From the NCBI RefSeq assembly GCF_001578185.1, contig NZ_CP011008.1, forward strand, positions 5,050,001 to 5,114,000: 64,000 nt of DNA, in the 5' to 3' direction. This document shows positions 53,498 through 60,070 of the stretch, piece by piece (within the stretch, counting starts at the first letter, position 1; each line of letters opens with the position of its first letter). The notes below the pieces were generated by a model, which worked only from the letters and a program-made list of their open reading frames with translations, searched no databases and was not told where the DNA came from. The stretch comes from Peribacillus simplex (GTDB lineage: Bacteria; Bacillota; Bacilli; Bacillales; DSM-1321). The position numbers and the translations under genes were made by a program.

Positions 53498-55504
53498 TTA
53501 CTTCAAATACTTCTTCAAAACCGGTTTCATATGATCGATGACTAAATGGCTGCCGCCACGTCCTTTCACATCTTCAATCATCCAGGCCATGAGAAGTTTT
53601 GGATCTTCCGTGTCCATGGCAACAAACCAGCCATTTTCCGTTCCGTCAGAATTTTTGGATGCCTTGATTTCAGCAGTTCCCGTTTTGGCTGCCATTTTGA
53701 TGCCAAGATCATTTATTCCATGTCCGCTTCCCTTAGGATGTTCCACCACTTGTGTCAGCATCTTGGTGATCTGATTTGCTTGGTCAGCTGATATGGCATT
53801 TTCTTTCCATATTTTCTTTTCTATTTTATCTCCAGCTATCAACGAAGGTGCCAGGATATTTCCTTCATTCAAGAAGGCTGAATAGGTCATAGCGAGATGA
53901 AGCGTGCTCATTTGGACTTGCGCTTGACCATATCCAGCGTCTGCCAAGCGTCCTTCACTGTCGATCTTACCAATGCTCGATGCCTTGATCGGATAATCGT
54001 AGTTCAAAGCTTCATCAAACCCGAATGCCTTGAGTCCATTTGTGAATTTTTCCTTTCCAAGCCCCAATGCTTTTTGGGCAAAGTAAATATTGTCTGAATA
54101 AATTAATGCCTTTTCCATATCGATTGGAACACCGGGGTCAGAAACCCTTGTAATGGAATGGTCTTTCCATGTCGATTTGGCCCACGTTCTTCCTTCGATA
54201 TTGATCGCCTCATTCGGATCCACGCCATTTTTCAAAGCGATTGCCGCAGTTATGGCCTTAATGGTTGAACCAGGTGCAAACGTCGAACTGAAGCGATTTA
54301 GAAGCGGTTTTTTTGGATCTTCTTCAAGCGCTTTTTGTTCCGCTTTTGTTATCCCGAATATATATTTATTAGGATCAAATGACGGACTTGAAACAAGTGC
54401 AAGTGTTTCGCCGGTCTTCGGATCAAGTGCCGATGCTGATCCTGCTTCGTTCTTATATTGCTTAAAGATATCCTTTTGAAGCTCGGCGTCGATGGTCAAT
54501 GTAATTGTTTCTCCCTCTTCAGCGGGCTTTTCAGCAATCACCTTTTCTTCGCCATCTGCTGTTTTAATAAAGATCTTACCGCCCGGTTTCCCTTTAAGGC
54601 GTTCTTCTAAAACTTCCTCAAGGCCGCGCTTGCCAATAACGTCATTTGAGGTGTAGCCCTTTCCTTTCAATTTCTCCAGGTCTTCGGCCGATGCCTCGCC
54701 GACATATCCGATTAGATGGGCAGTAGCCTCTTTATATGGATATATGCGTTCTTCCGTATTATTGACCGATACCCCAGCAATGCCCAATAGCTTTTCCAGG
54801 GTTGCAGCATTATCACTTGACATTTTCTTGATAGGGACGAAATAGCTGGGCTTTACCCATGATTGTTTTAATTTCTGATTCACTTCGTCGGTGGACATAT
54901 TGAGGATTCCAGCGACCTTTTTAACCGTTTCGGATACGTTGGCCATTTTCTCTGGCACAATTCCTACTTCCGATACCGTTCCATTCATGGCAAGACCACG
55001 TTCATGTCGATCGACAATTTCCCCGCGTATGGCTGGATACGATTCGACCGATATCTTTTCACCGGCTTCCAACTGAGGGAATATATAGCTTTCATCCCAC
55101 TTTATGTACCAATTCTCTTCCTCACCTTCCCCTTCCTTGACAAGGGTCGCTTTATGGTCAGAGCTGACAGCCCCCGCCATAGTGGACATATTTACGGTAT
55201 AATCAAGGTTTACCTTTTCTCCATCTTTATGATCTTTTTCTTCTTTTGGCTGTTTATAATCCACCTTTAATTGGTTGACTTCTATGCCCTTATAGATTTT
55301 TTCATAACGCTTCGCAAATTCATCCGCACTGATTTCTTTCTTTGTCTCAGGTGACAGATACTCGTACATTTTCTTAAAATCCTGTTTATTCCAAAGCTTC
55401 GTATATGCCGCAAAGCGATCTTCTGGACTTGGCTCATCCGAGCATCCGGCCAGGAACAATACGCTAATCAACAATAAGCTGGAAACTAAAACTAGTTTCT
55501 TCAT
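53498..55504 (-). CDS. pbpC: Penicillin-binding protein 3-like lipoprotein transpeptidase
   Basis: A class B penicillin-binding protein that cross-links peptidoglycan. The 668 residues equal the length I recall for B. subtilis PbpC. A lipoprotein signal peptide ends LAGC with Cys21. An NTF2-like MecA_N domain (about 25-145), a dimerisation domain (about 155-320) and a transpeptidase domain follow. The transpeptidase has Ser413 in GSTIK, the YSDN motif and AAKTGTAE. ATG 55504 follows GGGAGGAAATC; the longer frame lacks a site. The MecA_N domain is shared with low-affinity resistance PBPs, but nothing in the sequence shows resistance. Confidence 0.95.
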   Translation of the reverse strand: MKKLVLVSSLLLISVLFLAGCSDEPSPEDRFAAYTKLWNKQDFKKMYEYLSPETKKEISADEFAKRYEKIYKGIEVNQLKVDYKQPKEEKDHKDGEKVNLDYTVNMSTMAGAVSSDHKATLVKEGEGEEENWYIKWDESYIFPQLEAGEKISVESYPAIRGEIVDRHERGLAMNGTVSEVGIVPEKMANVSETVKKVAGILNMSTDEVNQKLKQSWVKPSYFVPIKKMSSDNAATLEKLLGIAGVSVNNTEERIYPYKEATAHLIGYVGEASAEDLEKLKGKGYTSNDVIGKRGLEEVLEERLKGKPGGKIFIKTADGEEKVIAEKPAEEGETITLTIDAELQKDIFKQYKNEAGSASALDPKTGETLALVSSPSFDPNKYIFGITKAEQKALEEDPKKPLLNRFSSTFAPGSTIKAITAAIALKNGVDPNEAINIEGRTWAKSTWKDHSITRVSDPGVPIDMEKALIYSDNIYFAQKALGLGKEKFTNGLKAFGFDEALNYDYPIKASSIGKIDSEGRLADAGYGQAQVQMSTLHLAMTYSAFLNEGNILAPSLIAGDKIEKKIWKENAISADQANQITKMLTQVVEHPKGSGHGINDLGIKMAAKTGTAEIKASKNSDGTENGWFVAMDTEDPKLLMAWMIEDVKGRGGSHLVIDHMKPVLKKYLK

Positions 55505-55623
55505 GATTTCCTCCCAATGAATAGTTAGAATGGTATACATATAGTTTATCAAAATATTAGGGGAATGGGGGAATTTGTATGACCAATTTCTTCATTTTGC
55601 TAATTTACCATGTTTTTTCTAAA

Positions 55624-55657
55624 GCAAAAGTCCTGTACATAGTGTACAGGACTCTTT
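55624..55657 (-). terminator. Terminator of the CorA-like gene
   Basis: AGTCCTGTAC/GTACAGGACT stem followed by TTTTGC on the minus strand; it abuts the stop codon. Confidence 0.8.
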
Positions 55658-55658
55658 A

Positions 55659-57098
55659 CTAAAGCATTCTTTTTTTTCGGCTTTTCTTCTCTTGCAACCA
55701 TTTTTTCAAAAAGAAAAAACCCATGACGCCCGAAATGATGAGACCGCTTGTCGTTACAATGACAGCTATCCATTCGTATAAGGTGTAATCCATATATGCT
55801 TTCCAAGGTAATTTCCCTTTCCAATCTTCAATATATAGATTCATTCCGAATATCCCGGAGATAACCGTATAAATCGTTAGTATTTGCAAAAGATAATTAC
55901 TGCTTTTCCCAGCCAGTTTATCCTGATTTTGATAAAGGTAGGAAAGGGTCTCCTTCACTTCTTTGTAGAGTGGAGCTATCCTGAAGGTTTCATCCGTTTT
56001 TTTGAATAGCTCTTTACCGATAGCCGTACTATTGACTTCAGTAAATAAATATTTTGCAGAAAACTCAGTGATCATGAAAATCAGCATTTCCGTATCCGAC
56101 TGATCTTTTTCTACATCTATCTGGGAATTCTCATGAGCCAATTTGAGCAGCACGATCTTATAATAGAAGAAAAGCAACACTGTATAAAAGTGCTGGCCAT
56201 ACATTTCGCTTGCCAGTTCCTGTTCCAGTTTACTTGCTGCTTTCGTGACACACGCAAAATGATACATGCTTGTTACATAATAGGTTTCCTTGCCCCACCT
56301 GTCATATACTCTTTCTTGATAATACTTTTCAATATAATCAGGGTTTAGTGCCCCTATATATGGGGCTCCATCATTGTCATATCCGTTCAGCTCGCTGATC
56401 CGGAATAAGTCATTTTTAGATATATCACGATTCTCAGGGAATGCAATATAACTGATTACGTACATTCTTTCATCGATGAAGAAGGGTAAACTGCCAAAAT
56501 AGGTCGGGTCCGCCTGATCTTCATCCATATATTTTTCCATTGGCGGCAATAGTTCATTAAAGATGAAATCCTTCACCTGTTCATACTGATTTTCCCGACA
56601 GCCGACTTTCGTTTTCTCTTCGTCATCAGCAATCGGTTCGAGGATTCGGAATGTATCGCCAAAATAGAGCACATCATTATAGGAAAGTCCTTCAGGTAAC
56701 GTAACACGAAGATTCATCATGCCAATATGAAATGGGCATATAAAAATATCTATAGAGTTAATAATAAATGGGGTATTTAGATAGGGAGATTCGAAGGTAC
56801 ATTCAATATCCAGTTTTTTCGTAAAACGGCGCAAGCCTTCCTTCTGTTGTGCGTTACCTGGAAATAATATCGGCTCGATGTAAGGCATAAAATACTTTTC
56901 CAATTTACGGTGTGAAACTTTATGGCCACCGTAAAATTGATTTTGTTGTTCCATATCTTTCAAGTTCAAAAAAACGAAATTGTCCTCAAACAACTTTTCG
57001 ACAAACTTTTCAATCATATTTCCTTCAAGGGTAAACGGAAAGATGTATTGCTGGAAAGTTCGCTTCGTGGAATCATTCTTATTTACTTTCACATCCAT
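55659..57098 (-). CDS. CorA-like two-helix membrane protein with large N-terminal domain
   Basis: I do not recognise a named family for the whole 479-residue protein. The C-terminus has two membrane helices (about 402-418 and 442-465). The first ends in GMN (residues 418-420, TVISGIFGMNLY), followed by an acidic loop (EDW) and a basic tail. This is the topology and signature of CorA Mg2+ channels. The N-terminal 390 residues have no evident match. They contain WGKETYYVTSMYHFACVTKA and a helical stretch (about 290-395) that could form the CorA-type stalk. ATG 57098 follows GGAGGAATATATTTT. Confidence 0.75.
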   Translation of the reverse strand: MDVKVNKNDSTKRTFQQYIFPFTLEGNMIEKFVEKLFEDNFVFLNLKDMEQQNQFYGGHKVSHRKLEKYFMPYIEPILFPGNAQQKEGLRRFTKKLDIECTFESPYLNTPFIINSIDIFICPFHIGMMNLRVTLPEGLSYNDVLYFGDTFRILEPIADDEEKTKVGCRENQYEQVKDFIFNELLPPMEKYMDEDQADPTYFGSLPFFIDERMYVISYIAFPENRDISKNDLFRISELNGYDNDGAPYIGALNPDYIEKYYQERVYDRWGKETYYVTSMYHFACVTKAASKLEQELASEMYGQHFYTVLLFFYYKIVLLKLAHENSQIDVEKDQSDTEMLIFMITEFSAKYLFTEVNSTAIGKELFKKTDETFRIAPLYKEVKETLSYLYQNQDKLAGKSSNYLLQILTIYTVISGIFGMNLYIEDWKGKLPWKAYMDYTLYEWIAVIVTTSGLIISGVMGFFFLKKWLQEKKSRKKRML

Positions 57099-57565
57099 AA
57101 AATATATTCCTCCGATTAAACTGGGATAAATCCAGGTTTAATTCATCTTGTTTCTTATATTTACCCATGTATATATAAACAAAACGAAACATATTATAGA
57201 AATAAAGTGGACATATTATCCAAGAAAAAAAGATCCCCCAAGCAAGCGCTTGGGGGCCATCGAAAAGAGTTCTCCAACTCTCTTCACTTTAGGGTACTAG
57301 AAACTGATGTTTCTAATGAAAAATCCGATATTCGGACCATTTTAGCATTTATTTTCAGTATGATAAAACACGGAATCCCTTCATATTTGGACTTTACGGC
57401 TTATTATTCACCTATTAATCCGGATATACAGTCGTTAACACATGAAAATATAACTATAGGAATAAACACAAGATCTCCTTACCGTTTAATCCATCCTTTT
57501 ATCATGAAAATCACGTTTTAAATAATGGAAAAAGGGTAAATAAAAAAAAGAAAAGGGGAGACATC
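57099..57565. other. Intergenic region containing a candidate small RNA
   Basis: 467 bases. A run of short hairpins at 57235-57336 is described as a candidate RNA. The plus-strand frame at 57207-57521 runs through these hairpins, starts with an unsupported GTG and is not taken as a gene. A 21-codon minus-strand frame after AAGGAG near 57460 is too short to judge. Confidence 0.5.
57226..57333 (-). ncRNA. Candidate small RNA with three hairpins and an intrinsic terminator
   Basis: On the minus strand an extended -10 (TGCTAAAAT, 57339-57347) is followed by three perfect hairpins with 4-nt loops: TAGAAAC/GTTTCTA (57298-57315), AGAGTT/AACTCT with loop GGAG (57266-57281), and the strong terminator stem CCCCCAAGC/GCTTGGGGG (57235-57256) followed by seven T after GATC. 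No convincing coding frame lies in between. A palindrome, TCCGA-N3-TCGGA (57324-57336), overlaps the predicted transcript start and may be an operator. I do not recognise the RNA family. Confidence 0.5.
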
Positions 57566-57712
57566 ATGAAAATCGATAGCAATAAGCAACACTTTAAATT
57601 TTTCGAGAGAACAAATAACTCTAAACCAAGCGAAAGAAAACAAATGAGCGATTTCGTCAAAAAAATGAAAATGAATGCTCAAAACTCTCATTTAAATGGT
57701 AAAAACTCATGA
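57566..57712 (+). CDS. Small basic protein, 48 residues, own terminator
   Basis: ATG 57566 follows AAGGGGAGACATC, a strong ribosome binding site. The frame encodes 48 residues, MKIDSNKQHFKFFERTNNSK onwards, then PSERKQMSDFVKKMKMNAQN. It is rich in Lys, Asn and Ser, with no signal peptide and no membrane segment. A perfect 15-bp terminator stem overlaps its stop codon, which is strong evidence of a real transcription unit. I do not recognise it. Its neighbours are a candidate small RNA, a 105-residue hypothetical gene and a PlcR-like quorum-sensing pair. Confidence 0.7.
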   Translation: MKIDSNKQHFKFFERTNNSKPSERKQMSDFVKKMKMNAQNSHLNGKNS

Positions 57713-57736
57713 CATATGGGATGTCATGAGTTTTTA
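57701..57736. terminator. Bidirectional terminator after the 48-residue gene
   Basis: AAAAACTCATGACAT/ATGTCATGAGTTTTT is a perfect 15-bp stem with a 5-nt loop and T runs on both strands. It serves the small gene and the convergent gene at 57741-58058. Confidence 0.92.
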
Positions 57737-57740
57737 TCGT

Positions 57741-58058
57741 TTAAAGTGCGATTTCATTTCCCTGAAGGTTATGCCTCACACATTTTTTGATACCGATTAC
57801 ATTCAAAAAATGTTGGATTTTCTTCATGGAGGTTGCCTGATATTCATCTAAAATGGCAAACTCTTTAATATAAGCGATTTTTTCTTGTACATCTGTATCT
57901 ATATGATCATGGCTGTATTCTTTTTCATTCGATTTTTTGCATGTGTACACCACGGCTTCACCAATTTTCCTGGTTGCCTCATCAAAGTAAAAAGAAAACA
58001 CAATGGCACATTCTTCATCGTAAAAAGAGGGTTGAACTTTCATATTAATATCAATCAT
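57741..58058 (-). CDS. Hypothetical protein, 105 residues
   Basis: The frame starts at ATG 58058 after GGGAGAGGTGTAAGGTTA. It encodes an acidic, soluble-looking protein with an N-terminal beta-rich half (MKVQPSFYDEECAIVFSFYF then DEATRKIGEAVVYTC) and a helical C-terminal half (QEKIAYIKEFAILDEYQATS). No known motif is visible. It is convergent with the 48-residue gene and shares its terminator. The next gene upstream on the same strand is the pre-pheromone, which has its own terminator, so this is a separate unit. Function unknown. Confidence 0.75.
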   Translation of the reverse strand: MIDINMKVQPSFYDEECAIVFSFYFDEATRKIGEAVVYTCKKSNEKEYSHDHIDTDVQEKIAYIKEFAILDEYQATSMKKIQHFLNVIGIKKCVRHNLQGNEIAL

Positions 58059-58232
58059 TAACCTTACACCTCTCCCCGTTTTGTTATTTACACTATAACA
58101 AAATTAATAAAAGGAAATAGGCGTTCCAAACTACCCTCACGCTTCTTCCACACCTACCAAATGGACCTTACACTCCCAATGCATAGATAATTATAACTAC
58201 AGGAATATGCGCAAAAGAATAATCCATTGATA

Positions 58233-58262
58233 AGAAAAAAAAAACATCTTCAAATGAAGATG
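58233..58262 (-). terminator. Terminator of the pheromone precursor gene
   Basis: CATCTTCA/TGAAGATG stem followed by ten T on the minus strand, about 28 bp after the stop codon. Confidence 0.92.
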
Positions 58263-58290
58263 CTGAATGAGTGATTGGAAGCTTCATTAC

Positions 58291-58404
58291 TTATTTATAT
58301 AAACCTGGAAGTTCTGCGTAAAGGCCTGGTAATTCGCTTGGGACAATAACGAAAGCAGCGATGATAAGAAAAGATACGACTAATGCTTTAGTACTTTTTT
58401 TCAT
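58291..58404 (-). CDS. PapR-like pre-pheromone, 37 residues, with tandem heptapeptides
   Basis: ATG 58404 follows AAGGAGGAATGACCT. The 37 residues begin MKKSTKALVV, continue with a hydrophobic export signal (about 7-21) and end SELPGLY-AELPGLY-K. The final part is two copies of a heptapeptide with the pattern [SA]-E-L-P-G-L-Y. PapR pheromones of the B. cereus group end in heptapeptides such as ADLPFEF and SDMPFEF, the same pattern [SA]-[DE]-[LM]-P-x-x-aromatic. The gene diverges from a PlcR-like receptor gene 195 bp away and has its own terminator. Secretion, trimming and re-import by an oligopeptide permease are expected from the family. The mature form is unknown. Confidence 0.85.
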   Translation of the reverse strand: MKKSTKALVVSFLIIAAFVIVPSELPGLYAELPGLYK

Positions 58405-58435
58405 AGGTCATTCCTCCTTTTCTTCAAAAAAATAT

Positions 58436-58490
58436 TGGTTAAAATAGAAATTAATTCTATAGTTATATTTAACCACATTTCTTTTAACCA
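58436..58490. promoter_or_regulatory. Candidate operator: three TTTAACCA half-sites in the divergent promoter region
   Basis: TGGTTAAA at 58436-58443 and TTTAACCA at 58468-58475 form a perfect inverted repeat. A third TTTAACCA at 58483-58490 lies 15 bp further on in direct orientation. The sites fall between the pheromone and receptor start codons. They differ from the known PlcR box (TATGNAN4TNCATA). A regulator of this family would be expected to bind here, which is inference. Confidence 0.5.
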
Positions 58491-58599
58491 TATATTTCTA
58501 CTAAAGAATCTATTTAATCAGTTAAGGACATGTACATACAGCTTTCACCGATTTTTCATAACAAAATATAACTCTAGGCATATTTCAAGGAGAATCAAA

Positions 58600-59493
58600 A
58601 TGGATTTTTTTGCAGTTGGACAAAAGATCAAAGAGCTACGTAAACAAATCGGACTTTCCCAGGAAGAGTTGGCATCCGGCATTTGTACACAAGCCCAGAT
58701 CAGTAAGATCGAAAAAGGCGATGTCTATCCATATGCATCCACTCTCTACTTAATTTCTCAACGTTTAGGCGTTGATGTAAACTATTTTTTCGATATTGGA
58801 ATGACCCCTAGGCTGGATTATGTGGAAGAAGTGATTTATCAATTAAAAATAGCCAGAAGAACCCGAAATTATGAGGAAATGCAGCAAATTGTAAAGGCTG
58901 AGGAGAACAGTCCTCTCTTTCTTCAGAATAAAAAGAATCATCAATTGATACTTTGGCACAAGGGGATATACGAATACGAAAAAAATAAAGATTTAGATAA
59001 AGCCATTGAATTTATTAATCAGGCCATCGCCATCACTCATACGACTGATAAAATTTATTCAGAACGGGAACTTGAAATCTTGAGTAGCCTAGGTGTAATG
59101 TATGTTGCCGAAGAACAATACGAAAATGCATTTGCCTTGTTAAGGAAAGCTTTAGATCACTTGAAAGCCCTGCCCTTTTTGACGGATAAAACGCTGAAGA
59201 CACGTTTGTCCTATAATTTTGGCAGAGTGTTAACACGCCTGGTCCGATATGAGGAGTCCATTACCTGCTGCCAAGATGCCATAAAGTGGTGCCTCCAACA
59301 TGATCAATTATATGCTTTAGCGGATTTACATTACCATTTAGGTTATAATCTTGAACTCGTAGGTAACTTTGATGAGGCAAAAGAGTACTTGGAAAAGTCA
59401 GCATTTCTCTTCACATTACAAAAAAATCATACCTTTGCTACATTCATCAACAAAAAGTTGGACAGTTGGAAGAATGAAATGAAAATAAACTAA
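58600..59493 (+). CDS. PlcR-like HTH-TPR quorum-sensing regulator (RNPP family)
   Basis: The 297-residue protein has an N-terminal HTH_3 domain (about 4-62, VGQKIKELRKQIGLSQEELA then TQAQISKIEKGDVYPYASTL). A C-terminal array of about five TPR-like helix pairs (70-295) follows, with NKDLDKAIEFINQAIAITH, EQYENAFALLRKALDHLKAL and RYEESITCCQDAIKWCLQHD. PlcR of the B. cereus group has this size and layout and similar wording (RYEESLYQVNKAIEI). The TPR groove binds the re-imported peptide. ATG 58600 follows AAGGAG; an upstream in-frame extension of 55 codons crosses the promoter and is rejected. Its likely ligand is encoded divergently at 58291-58404. Confidence 0.88.
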   Translation: MDFFAVGQKIKELRKQIGLSQEELASGICTQAQISKIEKGDVYPYASTLYLISQRLGVDVNYFFDIGMTPRLDYVEEVIYQLKIARRTRNYEEMQQIVKAEENSPLFLQNKKNHQLILWHKGIYEYEKNKDLDKAIEFINQAIAITHTTDKIYSERELEILSSLGVMYVAEEQYENAFALLRKALDHLKALPFLTDKTLKTRLSYNFGRVLTRLVRYEESITCCQDAIKWCLQHDQLYALADLHYHLGYNLELVGNFDEAKEYLEKSAFLFTLQKNHTFATFINKKLDSWKNEMKIN

Positions 59494-59506
59494 TTCCATA
59501 TATTAA

Positions 59507-59529
59507 AGCCATTCCCCACGGGAATGGCT
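59507..59529 (+). terminator. Hairpin after the PlcR-like gene
   Basis: AGCCATTCCC/GGGAATGGCT perfect stem with 3-nt loop; the T run after it is weak (ATTCCCATT). Confidence 0.5.
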
Positions 59530-59633
59530 ATTCCCATTCACAAGAATATGTAGAATCTATCACATATCAATTCCAAAACCTCTATTCTACATTTCAAATT
59601 CCAAGCCAAAATGAAGTATAATAAAGAGATGCT

Positions 59634-60026
59634 TCAAAAACCCACTTTTAAAAAAGGGTTCCGGCCCCTCATCACATGGTTTCGTGAGTGTGAAGAGGAT
59701 GAAGGATTCGTGGCATCGTTATCTTGAAGGCCAGTTATTCCTGTTTGGAAGGCTATATATCCGAACTGCTTATATTCATGAGGGTTTTTGACGATATTGA
59801 CTTTTACAGGGTTTAAATGAATATACGGCTTGTGGCATTGATGATTTGTTCGAATAAATGGATGAAGATGCAAAGTGAACGGCCATGAAATAAGTCCAGC
59901 ATGATGCATATGATGGCTAAAAAAAGGCATTGCGGCAATTGCTCGGGATGTAATATACACGTCAAATCCTCGGTTAACCGAGGCAATAATATGGTTATTA
60001 AAGTACTGATAGTTCATGATATACAA
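59634..60026 (-). pseudogene. Remnant of a REP-associated (IS200-like) tyrosine transposase
   Basis: The middle of this frame reads PFTLHLHPFIRTNHQCHKPY then IHLNPVKVNIVKNPHEYKQF. YIHLNPVKxxIVxxPxEY is the well-known C-terminal signature of RAYT/IS200-like transposases. LHLHPFIRTNHQ resembles the HxH segment (FHLLIRTNHQ-type) that normally lies about 70-100 residues earlier. The two are fused, so an internal deletion has removed the intervening part. The ends of the frame do not look like the family. It cannot be a functional enzyme. Confidence 0.6.
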
Positions 60027-60070
60027 AATATAATTTTGGTTAACAGGGATTGACCCTGAAGGAGGAGAGT

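Noticed and set aside
57207..57521. Plus-strand frame of 104 codons
   Set aside because: It begins with a GTG without a ribosome binding site and runs straight through a strong intrinsic terminator and three other perfect hairpins. The sequence has no protein-family look. A minus-strand RNA explains the region better.
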